A stretch of 64,000 nt of DNA. Origin: Pseudoalteromonas peptidolytica (GTDB lineage Bacteria; Pseudomonadota; Gammaproteobacteria; Enterobacterales; Alteromonadaceae). This document shows positions 55,909 through 64,000 of this stretch, in pieces. Below the pieces are notes generated by a model, which ran no database searches, was not told the origin of the DNA, and worked only from the letters and a program-made list of their open reading frames with translations. Each line of letters opens with the position of its first letter. The first letter of the stretch is position 1. Both the position numbers and the translations under genes were made by a program. Location of the stretch: the NCBI RefSeq assembly GCF_012641745.1, contig NZ_WEHZ01000001.1:1-64000 (forward strand), written 5' to 3'.

Positions 55909-56044
55909 TACGGATGTAATCGTTAAGATAAGCGAATTTTCAAGCTTTATACAGGTACGCAAACAATGCTACCTGAGCATGTGTTTAAGCAATAGCATCA
56001 ACCAACACATATTGGCTGATGGCAAAGAATAATTAGGGTTTTCA

Positions 56045-57322
56045 GTGACAAAACAACTTCAGGCAATCCGTGGGATGAATGATTGTCTGCCAGGTGATAC
56101 ACAAATCTGGCAGAAAGTAGAATCGGTATTAAAAGAAACAGTGGCTGCGTTTGGCTACCAAGAGATCCGTTTTCCAATCGTTGAATCGACTGATCTATTC
56201 AAACGCTCTATTGGTGAAGTGACCGATATTGTTGAAAAAGAAATGTATACCTTTGATGATCGTAACGGCGACAGCTTAACGCTACGTCCTGAAGGGACGG
56301 CTGTGTGCGTACGTGCTGGTAATCAACATGGTTTACTGTATAACCAAGAGCAGCGTCTTTGGTATATGGGGCCAATGTTCCGCCATGAGCGGCCGCAGAA
56401 AGGTCGTTATCGTCAATTTCACCAATTTGGTGTTGAAACTTATGGGGTCGCAACGCCTGATATTGATGCTGAAGTGATCTTAATGACGGCGCGTCTATGG
56501 CAGCAATTTGGTATTCAAGAGCACGTCAAGCTTGAGCTTAATTCATTGGGCTCTAACGAAGCCCGAGCTGAATATCGAGATGCTTTGATAGCTTATTTAG
56601 AACAGCATAAAGCGGTACTTGATGAAGACAGTTTGCGTCGTATGTACACTAACCCGCTTCGAGTTCTTGATAGCAAAAACCCAGACATTCAAGCAGTTTT
56701 AGTCGATGCGCCAAAGCTTTCTGAGTATTTAGACCAAGAGTCGCGTGAACATTTTGCGAATTTATGTGAACGTTTAGACGCAGCTGGCGTCGAATACCAG
56801 GTTAATGAAAAGCTGGTACGTGGCCTAGACTACTACAACCGTACTGTATTTGAGTGGGTAACAACCAGTCTTGGTGCTCAAGGTACTGTGTGTGCCGGTG
56901 GACGTTACGATTGCTTGGTTGAACAACTAGGTGGAAAAGCGACACCGGCTGTCGGTTTTGCGATGGGTATCGAGCGTCTTGTGTTAATGTTACAAACATT
57001 AGAGTGTGTTGGTGAAATCCGCCGTAATGCTGATGTTTATGTAGTTGCTATGGGTGACAAAGCGGCAATCCAAGCTCCAGTAGTAGCGCAGCAGCTACGA
57101 GATGAGGTTGCAGGACTTCGCGTGATGGTACATTGCGGTGGGGGCAACTTCAAAAAGCAATTTAAACGTGCAGACAAAAGCGATGCAGTCGTGGCATTAG
57201 TGCTAGGCGAAGATGAACTGGCGCAAGGCAAAGTGACTGTAAAATATTTGCGTGAAGAGAAAGAACAAATCACCTTACCGCTTGCAGAAGTAAAAGCACT
57301 GCTTGCAGAGTCGGTAAGCTAA
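56045..57322 (+). CDS. hisS: Histidine-tRNA ligase
   Basis: 425 residues, GTG start. Class II synthetase. Motif 2 [18 protein letters not shown], histidine motif [16 protein letters not shown], motif 3 [13 protein letters not shown]. The gap of 136 bp from ispG contains no obvious attenuator. Starts the hisS-yfgM-bamB(-der) unit. Confidence 0.97.
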   Translation: MTKQLQAIRGMNDCLPGDTQIWQKVESVLKETVAAFGYQEIRFPIVESTDLFKRSIGEVTDIVEKEMYTFDDRNGDSLTLRPEGTAVCVRAGNQHGLLYNQEQRLWYMGPMFRHERPQKGRYRQFHQFGVETYGVATPDIDAEVILMTARLWQQFGIQEHVKLELNSLGSNEARAEYRDALIAYLEQHKAVLDEDSLRRMYTNPLRVLDSKNPDIQAVLVDAPKLSEYLDQESREHFANLCERLDAAGVEYQVNEKLVRGLDYYNRTVFEWVTTSLGAQGTVCAGGRYDCLVEQLGGKATPAVGFAMGIERLVLMLQTLECVGEIRRNADVYVVAMGDKAAIQAPVVAQQLRDEVAGLRVMVHCGGGNFKKQFKRADKSDAVVALVLGEDELAQGKVTVKYLREEKEQITLPLAEVKALLAESVS

Positions 57323-57331
57323 GAGGTTAGA

Positions 57332-57949
57332 ATGGAAATTTATTCAACAGAAGAGCAACAAGAAGAAGCAATAAAGCGATTTTTCCGCGAGAATGGTACA
57401 ACCCTAGTGATAGGGGCTGTATTAGGGTTAGGCGGTTTATACGGTTGGAAAGCCTATAATCAGAGTCAGATTGACACCGCAGAAGCGACATCTGAAGCCT
57501 ACAGCCAAATCGTAGAAAGTGATGACGTACTTGCAAAAAGCGAAGCATTTGTTGCAGATAATGCTGATTCTAACTATGCCGTATTAGCCGCATTTGTTGC
57601 TGCAAAAGAGGCAATTGAAAAGAATGACTTAACATTAGCCGCAGACAAATTAACTTGGGCTGCTGAAAATGTAAATAATGCTGAGCTCAAAGCAACGGCA
57701 TTACTTCGATTAGCACGTGTTCAGGCTTCTCAAAAGCAGTACGAGCAGGCGCTAGCAACGTTAGCAAAACCGATGCCTGAGGCATTCAAAGCACAGCAAT
57801 CAGAAATCCAAGGCGATATTTACCTAGCGCAAGGTGAGCAAGATAAGGCACGTGACGCTTATCAGTCAGCACTAGAAGCGGCAACAGGTAATAATAACCC
57901 CATGCTGCAAATTAAACTGGATGATTTAGCACAAAAGACAACGGTTTAA
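57332..57949 (+). CDS. yfgM: YfgM, ancillary SecYEG translocon / periplasmic chaperone subunit
   Basis: 205 residues. Short cytoplasmic N-terminus (EEQQEEAIKRFFRENG), one transmembrane helix about 23-41 (TLVIGAVLGLGGLYGWKAY) and a periplasmic TPR domain. In E. coli it partners PpiD at SecYEG. Located between hisS and bamB as in most gammaproteobacteria, nine bases from each. Confidence 0.93.
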   Translation: MEIYSTEEQQEEAIKRFFRENGTTLVIGAVLGLGGLYGWKAYNQSQIDTAEATSEAYSQIVESDDVLAKSEAFVADNADSNYAVLAAFVAAKEAIEKNDLTLAADKLTWAAENVNNAELKATALLRLARVQASQKQYEQALATLAKPMPEAFKAQQSEIQGDIYLAQGEQDKARDAYQSALEAATGNNNPMLQIKLDDLAQKTTV

Positions 57950-57958
57950 GGAGTTGCC

Positions 57959-59140
57959 ATGAAGAAGTTAACTATGGCCTCTTTGGCTCTATGTGTGGCA
58001 GCACTTACGGCTGGGTGCTCATCAAATGATGACGAAGAAGAACTGATACTGCCTGAAATCAATAACCAGTTTGAAGCGAATATTGTGTGGCAAGAGGGCG
58101 TTGGTGACGGTGTAGAGCATTATTTCTCTCATCTTGCCCCTGTGAGCTACCAAACAACGGTCTTTGCTGCTGCTCGAGAGGGTATAGTCACCGCGTTTGA
58201 CGTCGAGACAGGTAAAGAAAAATGGCAAGTTGATGTGCGTAAAAATACCAGCTTTTGGCCATGGGAAGACAGTGACAGTGCTAAGTTGTCAGGCGGTATT
58301 ACCCAAGCATATGGTAAGCTGTACATCGGCTCTGAGCATGGACAGGTTTTTGCCTTAGACCGTGAAACCGGTGAAGTGGTGTGGCGTAAATCAGTACCTG
58401 GCGAAGCGCTTTCTGCCCCTTCTGCAGGGGATGGCCTGCTATATGTTAACTTAGGTTCAGGTAAACTCGTTGCTTTACACCCTGATACAGGTGAAGAACG
58501 TTGGCACTACGAACAAGAAGTGCCAGCACTGACCTTACGTGGTTTAAGTTCGCCAACCAGCGCCAATGGCGGTGTACTTGTTGGTGAAGAAAGTGGCAAA
58601 CTGACGGCATTAATCGCCGAGAATGGCTTTACCGCTTGGAGTACTGATGTTGCGATAGCAAAAGGTGCTTCAGAGTTTGAGCGTTTGGTTGATGTAGACA
58701 CTAAGCCTGTCGTGAGTGGCGCATATGTGTATTCTATCGCCTATAATGGTAAACTAGTGGCTATTGATGTTCGCAGCGGTAACGTAGTATGGGATCGTGA
58801 GTACAGTAGTTATCGCGACTTAACGCTAGACCTAGATGTTATTTATTTGGTTGACAGTGACGGGGTGTTATACGCCCTAGACAAAAACTCAGGTATTGAA
58901 CGTTGGACACAAGCTGCTTTGCGTGGCTGGTATCTTACTGCCCCAACAGTTGCAGGCAATTATATCGTGGTCGGTGACCAAGAAGGTAATTTACATTGGT
59001 TGGATAAAAACTCAGGAGAGCTAGTATCTCGTACTGAGTTTGATGATTCTGGGTTTTATATTGAGCCAATCGTCGTTGATGACAAGGTATTTGTATATAC
59101 GCGAGATGGTGAACTTAGCGCAGTTCAAATTCCAAAATAA
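57959..59140 (+). CDS. bamB: Outer-membrane protein assembly factor BamB
   Basis: 393 residues. Lipobox LTAGC, then an eight-bladed beta-propeller of PQQ-like repeats (GKLYIGSEHGQVFALDRETGEVVW, GLLYVNLGSGKLVALHPDTGEERW, NGKLVAIDVRSGNVVWDRE). Lipoprotein of the Bam complex. Third gene of hisS-yfgM-bamB. Confidence 0.95.
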   Translation: MKKLTMASLALCVAALTAGCSSNDDEEELILPEINNQFEANIVWQEGVGDGVEHYFSHLAPVSYQTTVFAAAREGIVTAFDVETGKEKWQVDVRKNTSFWPWEDSDSAKLSGGITQAYGKLYIGSEHGQVFALDRETGEVVWRKSVPGEALSAPSAGDGLLYVNLGSGKLVALHPDTGEERWHYEQEVPALTLRGLSSPTSANGGVLVGEESGKLTALIAENGFTAWSTDVAIAKGASEFERLVDVDTKPVVSGAYVYSIAYNGKLVAIDVRSGNVVWDREYSSYRDLTLDLDVIYLVDSDGVLYALDKNSGIERWTQAALRGWYLTAPTVAGNYIVVGDQEGNLHWLDKNSGELVSRTEFDDSGFYIEPIVVDDKVFVYTRDGELSAVQIPK

Positions 59141-59166
59141 CCTTCTGAATTTTGAATATTTTATGG

Positions 59167-59190
59167 GGCTTCGCTTTCGCGAAGCCTTTT
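59167..59190 (+). terminator. Terminator/attenuator between bamB and der
   Basis: GGCTTCGC - TTTC - GCGAAGCC perfect stem followed by TTTTGTTGTTT, 26 bases after bamB. der probably gets partial read-through or has its own promoter. Confidence 0.8.
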
Positions 59191-59213
59191 GTTGTTTATA
59201 AAAGAGGTAGTCT

Positions 59214-60683
59214 ATGCTTCCTGTGATCGCTCTGGTTGGGCGACCTAATGTGGGTAAATCCACACTATTTAATCGTTTAACACGTACTCGAGACGCGTTA
59301 GTTGCTGATTTCCCTGGCCTCACTCGTGACCGCAAGTATGGCCAAGCAAATTACGAAGGCTATGAGTTTATCGTGGTGGACACGGGTGGTATTGATGGCT
59401 CAGAAGAAGGCATTGAAACTGAAATGGCTGAACAATCTCTGCTGGCAATTGAAGAGGCGGATATTGTACTATTTTTGGTTGATGCACGAGCAGGCATGAC
59501 TGTTGCTGATCAAGCAATCGCACAGCACCTTCGTAAACAGCAGAAAAAGTGCTTTGTCGTGGCTAACAAGACGGATGGTATTGATGCAGACTCCAATTGT
59601 GCAGAGTTTTATCAATTAGCATTAGGCGATGTACAGCAAATAGCAGCAGCACATGGCCGTGGTGTCACTCAACTACTCGAGTTAACCTTGCAGCCAGTCA
59701 TTGCAGAGCTTTCTTTACAAGAAGAAGCCGTGGCGCAAGATGATGAAGACATTGCGGAACTTTATCTTGAAGATGAGGAAGTTGAAGCTGGCAAAACTGG
59801 CTTTGAAGACAAGCCTGTAAAACTTGCGATTATTGGACGCCCAAATGTCGGTAAGTCGACACTGACAAATCGGATTCTAGGCGAAGATCGAGTGATAGTG
59901 TACGACATGCCAGGTACGACACGAGACTCAATTTACATCCCAATGACTCGCAACGACAAAGAATACGTACTGATTGATACCGCAGGTGTACGTAAACGCA
60001 AGAAAGTCAGCGATGTTGTTGAGAAGTTTTCTGTGATAAAAACATTACAGGCAATTGAAGACGCAAATGTAGTTTTGCTAGTTGTTGATGCTCGTGAAGG
60101 GATCTCTGATCAAGACTTAAGCTTGCTTGGCTTTGCTCTGAATGCGGGTCGTTCATTGGTGATTGCAGTGAACAAGTGGGATGGTCTTGATGACTACGTA
60201 AAAGAGCGGATCAAAACAGAGCTAGACCGAAGACTGGGTTTTGTTGATTTTGCACGATTACACTTTATTAGCGCGTTGCATGGCACCGGTGTTGGTCACT
60301 TGTTTGAGTCTATCGATGAAGCCTACGAGTCGGCAACTAAACGTGTCAGTACAGCAATGTTGCGTCGCATTATGGATATGGCGCAGGCTGATCACCAGCC
60401 ACCTTTGGTGCGTGGTCGTCGTGTGAAGCTGAAGTACGCACACGCAGGTGGTTATAACCCTCCGCGTATTGTTATCCACGGTAACATGGTGCACGAACTG
60501 CCAGATAGTTATAAACGTTACCTAATGAACTATTATCGCAAGGCTTTAAATGTGATGGGAACGCCAATTAAAATTGAGTTCCGCGAAGGGGACAACCCGT
60601 ACGCAGGCCGTTCAAATAAAATGACGTTATCACAAAAACGCAAGTTACGTGCGTTTGCAAAAGAAAATCGTAACAAGTCTTAA
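59214..60683 (+). CDS. der: Ribosome-assembly GTPase Der (EngA)
   Basis: 489 residues with two tandem GTPase domains: G1 [12 protein letters not shown] and NKTD in the first (about 1-165), an acidic linker, G1 [12 protein letters not shown] and NKWD in the second (about 195-375), and a KH-like C-terminus ([14 protein letters not shown]). Needed for 50S subunit maturation. Ends at a hairpin. Confidence 0.97.
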   Translation: MLPVIALVGRPNVGKSTLFNRLTRTRDALVADFPGLTRDRKYGQANYEGYEFIVVDTGGIDGSEEGIETEMAEQSLLAIEEADIVLFLVDARAGMTVADQAIAQHLRKQQKKCFVVANKTDGIDADSNCAEFYQLALGDVQQIAAAHGRGVTQLLELTLQPVIAELSLQEEAVAQDDEDIAELYLEDEEVEAGKTGFEDKPVKLAIIGRPNVGKSTLTNRILGEDRVIVYDMPGTTRDSIYIPMTRNDKEYVLIDTAGVRKRKKVSDVVEKFSVIKTLQAIEDANVVLLVVDAREGISDQDLSLLGFALNAGRSLVIAVNKWDGLDDYVKERIKTELDRRLGFVDFARLHFISALHGTGVGHLFESIDEAYESATKRVSTAMLRRIMDMAQADHQPPLVRGRRVKLKYAHAGGYNPPRIVIHGNMVHELPDSYKRYLMNYYRKALNVMGTPIKIEFREGDNPYAGRSNKMTLSQKRKLRAFAKENRNKS

Positions 60684-60690
60684 ACTATTT

Positions 60691-60720
60691 GGGCCGAACG
60701 ATTGTTCGGCCCAACCTTTC
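60691..60720 (+). terminator. Terminator of der
   Basis: GGGCCGAAC - GATT - GTTCGGCCC perfect nine-base stem seven bases after the stop; the tail AACCTTTCT is only moderately T-rich. Confidence 0.65.
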
Positions 60721-60854
60721 TGTATAACCTCAATCTTGCAGCCCTCAGCAAGACCAGAATAATACTGGTGCAATAGATTCAACAATAAAGTCAGCCACCG
60801 ATAAGCTGAGTATGTTAATCTAGCTAAAAATGAAAAATAAAGAATGCGAATGCT

Positions 60855-62198
60855 ATGCACGTACATATTTTAGGGATATGCGGCACCTTTATGGGTGGTA
60901 TTGCCGCTATAGCGAAGTCTTTAGGTCACAAAGTTACTGGCTCAGATCTCAACGTTTATCCACCAATGAGCACCCAGCTCGAAGCACTTGGCATTGAGCT
61001 TACTCAAGGCTATGACCCACAGCAATTAGTTGATGCTCAGCCTGATGTGGTGGTCATCGGCAATGCCATGAGTCGCGGTAACCCCTGTGTTGAATATGTG
61101 CTGGAAAAAGGGCTTTATTATACGTCAGGCCCTGAATGGCTTCGAGAAAATGTACTAAGAGAATCTTGGGTACTCGCTGTTGCTGGTACACACGGAAAAA
61201 CGACTACCGCAAGTATGCTGGCTTGGGTGCTCGAATATGCTGGGTTACGTCCAGGGTTTTTAATCGGCGGGGTGGTTCAAAACTTTGGGGTGTCTGCGCG
61301 TACTTCGGACACACCATTTTTTGTCATCGAAGCAGACGAATATGACACCGCATTTTTTGATAAGCGGAGCAAGTTTGTTCATTATTTACCGCGTACACTA
61401 ATCTTGAATAATCTAGAATATGATCATGCGGATATTTTTCCCGATTTAAACGCCATTCAGACGCAATTCCATCATCTTATTCGTACGCTACCGAGCCAAG
61501 GTAAAGCCATCTATCCTGCCGACGATAAGGCATTGCAAGAGGTGATAAATAGAGGATTTTGGAGCTTGCAGGAATCCCTAGGCAAAGAATGGTCGTATAA
61601 CCTCATCAAAGCAGATGGCTCTAGTTTTACGGTACTGTTTGAAGGAGAAGAAAAGGGTGTAGTTAACTGGCAGGCCATCGGTGAACACAATGTCAAAAAT
61701 GCCATGATGACGATTGCAGCCGCAAGACATGTTGGGATCCCAATAGAAGTAAGTATTGAAGCGCTAGGCCAGTTTATCTCACCTAAACGACGCATGGAGT
61801 GTAAAGGAGAAGTCAACGGAGTGACGGTTTATGATGATTTTGCTCATCACCCCACTGCTATCGCAACGACACTTGCAGGGCTTCGAGCAAAAGTAGGTGA
61901 TGCACCCATCATTGCGATTTTAGAGCCGCGCTCAAACACCATGAAGCTTGGGGTGCACCAAGAGACTTTAATGCAGTCATTAGCAGTAGCAAATGAGGTG
62001 TATTTGTTTGAGCCTGAAGGCTTGTCTTGGTCGTTAAAAGCACAGGCTGAAAGTGCTGGACGGCGGTGCTTTGCTAGTGTCGATGAAATTGTTACACAGG
62101 TTGTTGCAAATCAAGCGCCGAATCAACATGTTTTAGTAATGAGCAACGGCGGCTTTGGTGGTATTCACGATAAATTATTAACTGCATTAAAAAAGTAA
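60855..62198 (+). CDS. mpl: Mpl, murein tripeptide ligase
   Basis: 447 residues, Mur-ligase family. Recycles L-Ala-gamma-D-Glu-meso-DAP by joining it to UDP-MurNAc. N-terminal [18 protein letters not shown] loop [17 protein letters not shown]-type [14 protein letters not shown] and the C-terminal [14 protein letters not shown]. The ICGTFMGG opening separates Mpl from MurC. Confidence 0.95.
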   Translation: MHVHILGICGTFMGGIAAIAKSLGHKVTGSDLNVYPPMSTQLEALGIELTQGYDPQQLVDAQPDVVVIGNAMSRGNPCVEYVLEKGLYYTSGPEWLRENVLRESWVLAVAGTHGKTTTASMLAWVLEYAGLRPGFLIGGVVQNFGVSARTSDTPFFVIEADEYDTAFFDKRSKFVHYLPRTLILNNLEYDHADIFPDLNAIQTQFHHLIRTLPSQGKAIYPADDKALQEVINRGFWSLQESLGKEWSYNLIKADGSSFTVLFEGEEKGVVNWQAIGEHNVKNAMMTIAAARHVGIPIEVSIEALGQFISPKRRMECKGEVNGVTVYDDFAHHPTAIATTLAGLRAKVGDAPIIAILEPRSNTMKLGVHQETLMQSLAVANEVYLFEPEGLSWSLKAQAESAGRRCFASVDEIVTQVVANQAPNQHVLVMSNGGFGGIHDKLLTALKK

Positions 62199-62203
62199 TT
62201 TGT

Positions 62204-62827
62204 ATGTCAGAACAAACATTTAAAGGGCCAATTACATTGGCATTCAGTGGTGCCTCAGGTGCACCTTACGGACTGCGGTTGTTAGAAGTATTAGTGTCGT
62301 TAAACTATCAAGTTTATGTGTTAATCTCTAGCGCAGCTCGAGTGGTTTTGGACACCGAGTCAAATGTAAAGCTATCTGGTAATGAGCAAAAAGCGAGCGA
62401 GCAGCTACAAACGCTATTCGCAGCCAAACAACAGCAAATACAAGTGTTTGGCAAAGATAATTGGTTTAGCCCTGTGGCATCTGGCTCGGCGGCACCAAAA
62501 CAAATGGTGGTATGCCCATGTAGTGCAGGAAGTGTTTCAGCCATTGCGTTGGGAGCATCTGATAATTTATTGGAGCGTGCCGCTGATGTTGTGATCAAAG
62601 AGCGAGGAGAGTTGATTTTAGTGCCTCGTGAGACGCCTTTTAGCCCAATCCATCTTGAAAACATGCTTAAATTAAGCCGTTTGGGCGTGACGATTATGCC
62701 TGCCGCGCCAGGGTTCTATCACCAGCCACAAAGTATTGAGGATTTAGTCGACTTTATGGTGGCGCGAATTCTAGATCATCTGAACATCGAACATACTTTA
62801 GCAAAACGCTGGGGTTATGGAGAATAA
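62204..62827 (+). CDS. ubiX: Flavin prenyltransferase UbiX
   Basis: 207 residues. Makes the prenylated FMN cofactor used by the UbiD decarboxylase in ubiquinone synthesis. FMN-binding opening [44 protein letters not shown], and [26 protein letters not shown]. Five bases after mpl, a usual neighbourhood. Confidence 0.95.
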   Translation: MSEQTFKGPITLAFSGASGAPYGLRLLEVLVSLNYQVYVLISSAARVVLDTESNVKLSGNEQKASEQLQTLFAAKQQQIQVFGKDNWFSPVASGSAAPKQMVVCPCSAGSVSAIALGASDNLLERAADVVIKERGELILVPRETPFSPIHLENMLKLSRLGVTIMPAAPGFYHQPQSIEDLVDFMVARILDHLNIEHTLAKRWGYGE

Positions 62828-62833
62828 CAAAAT

Positions 62834-63754
62834 ATGACAATAGCACTGAACATCGAAGGATTAAAAAAGGTCTATAGTAACGGCGTCGAAGCAGTGAAAG
62901 GAATAGACTTACAAGTACAAGAGGGTGACTTTTTTGCTTTGCTTGGCCCTAATGGCGCCGGAAAATCAACAACAATTGGCGTTATCGCTTCACTGGTAAA
63001 TAAAACCCAGGGCCGTGTTGAGGTATTTGGCCACAGTATTGATACCCATTTAGAAGACGCAAAATCTAACTTAGGGCTTGTGCCGCAAGAGTTTAACTTC
63101 AGTCAATTTGAGACGCTAAATCAGATTTTAGTGACACAAGCAGGCTACTATGGTGTGCCAAGAGATGTTGCACATCAACGAGCAGAAAAGTACCTCAAGC
63201 AGCTTGGACTGTTTGACAAAAAAGATAAGCAAGCTCGTACCTTGTCTGGTGGCATGAAACGTCGCTTGATGATTGCCAGAGCGTTGATGCACGAACCAAA
63301 GCTACTTATTTTAGATGAACCAACAGCTGGTGTTGATATTGAACTACGTCGCTCAATGTGGGATTTCTTACGTGAAATAAACCAACAAGGGGTGACGATT
63401 ATCTTAACTACCCACTATTTAGAAGAAGCTGAGTTACTGTGCCGCAATATTGCGATTATCGATAAAGGCACCATAGTAGAGCATACAACTATTAAGGCAT
63501 TACTTGCTAAGTTAGATAAAGAAACCTTTGTACTAGACCTCAAGTCTCCCATCAAGCCGGTGACGTTAGATGGTTATCAGTTTAGTCGTGTTGATGATCA
63601 TACGATTGAAGTCGAAGTTGCTAAGTCACAGGGGCTCAATGGGGTCTTTTCACAGTTAACGCAGCAGGGGAATCAAGTATTGAGTATGCGCAACAAGGCT
63701 AACCGATTAGAGGAGTTGTTTGTGGGTCTATTAGAGCAGGGCAGAGGGGTATAA
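62834..63754 (+). CDS. ABC transporter ATP-binding protein (YadG-like)
   Basis: 306 residues. Walker A GPNGAGKST, signature LSGGMKRRLMIARAL, Walker B LLILDEPTAGVD, switch TTHYLEEAE, then a C-terminal extension of about 85 residues typical of the YadG/CcmA-type exporters. Pairs with the permease that starts two bases after its stop. Substrate unknown. Confidence 0.9.
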   Translation: MTIALNIEGLKKVYSNGVEAVKGIDLQVQEGDFFALLGPNGAGKSTTIGVIASLVNKTQGRVEVFGHSIDTHLEDAKSNLGLVPQEFNFSQFETLNQILVTQAGYYGVPRDVAHQRAEKYLKQLGLFDKKDKQARTLSGGMKRRLMIARALMHEPKLLILDEPTAGVDIELRRSMWDFLREINQQGVTIILTTHYLEEAELLCRNIAIIDKGTIVEHTTIKALLAKLDKETFVLDLKSPIKPVTLDGYQFSRVDDHTIEVEVAKSQGLNGVFSQLTQQGNQVLSMRNKANRLEELFVGLLEQGRGV

Positions 63755-63756
63755 TC

Positions 63757-64000
63757 GTGCTGAAATACGGCGTCGCGTTAAAAAGTATCTGGATAAAAGA
63801 GTGTATTCGCTTTTTGCGAATTTGGGTGCAAACTTTAGTACCTCCTGCGATCACAATGACGCTTTATTTTGTGATTTTTGGTAGCTTGATAGGTTCTAGA
63901 ATCGGTGAGATGGGCGGCTTTAGCTACATGGAGTTTATTGTGCCTGGCCTTATTATGATGTCGGTTATTACCAACTCTTACTCTAACGTAGCTTCTAGTT
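63757..64000 (+). CDS. ABC transporter permease (YadH-like), cut by window end
   Basis: Open from a GTG two bases after the ATPase stop to the end of the window (81 codons). N-terminus reads LKYGVALKSIWIKECIRFLR, a first transmembrane helix (PAITMTLYFVIFGSLIG) and YMEFIVPGLIMMSVITNSYSN, the ABC-2 (YadH) family opening. Forms the exporter with the preceding ATPase. 3' end missing. Confidence 0.85.
   Translation, partial: MLKYGVALKSIWIKECIRFLRIWVQTLVPPAITMTLYFVIFGSLIGSRIGEMGGFSYMEFIVPGLIMMSVITNSYSNVASS

Overview
The window looks like a chromosomal segment of a marine gammaproteobacterium of the order Alteromonadales, most likely Pseudoalteromonas. The basis is the ndk-rlmN-pilW-rodZ-ispG-hisS-yfgM-bamB-der gene order, a deseasin-type S8 protease, a LasA/pseudoalterin-type M23 protease, a dabB-dabA pair, and a moderate GC content with many short dispersed repeats. 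The genus is an inference; no rRNA or tRNA gene was seen.

Layout. 1-4.6 kb: the tail of an IS982-type transposase, then two tandem paralogous lipoproteins and a repeat-rich spacer. 4.6-10.1 kb: a glyoxalase-like protein, a ribbon-helix-helix protein, a degenerate tyrosine recombinase, galU and a large secreted protease. 10.7-14.2 kb: a curli locus made of one very large curlin-repeat protein followed by csgE, csgF and csgG. 14.2-19.9 kb: manganese pyrophosphatase, mutM with a small membrane protein, a FapA/DUF342 protein and a LysR regulator. 20.0-26.0 kb: dabB-dabA, an inorganic-carbon uptake system, then an unknown polytopic membrane protein.

26.2-38.5 kb is an accessory island sitting against the conserved block yicC / rph-pyrE. 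It carries hipB with a gutted hipA, a SEC-C protein and an unknown partner, a dead DUF927-type gene, a truncated winged-helix regulator, a PLD-helicase-DUF3427 protein, a 5'-truncated DUF2357 nuclease, a darT fragment, and a compact three-gene cassette (Xre regulator, glycine-rich duplicated small protein, five-helix membrane protein) that I cannot assign to any known system. Most of the island reads as a decaying defence/toxin region, with the helicase and the Xre cassette still intact.

38.6-50.2 kb: yicC, rph, pyrE, a CsgD-like LuxR regulator, an M23 protease bracketed by inverted copies of a MITE-like repeat, a three-gene signalling operon headed by a histidine kinase with a plant ETR1-like ethylene/copper-binding membrane domain and ending in a diguanylate cyclase, and trhP-yfhL. 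50.5-64 kb: the housekeeping block from ndk to der, then mpl, ubiX and an ABC exporter cut by the window end.

Working together: curli secretion (csgEFG), the distant CsgD-like regulator and the REC-GGDEF protein all point to biofilm control. The two secreted proteases fit a life on marine particles. Two dispersed repeat families run through the non-coding DNA; one of them (about 205 bp, ends TACCAATTT/AAATTGGTA) interrupts the csg locus and brackets the M23 gene.
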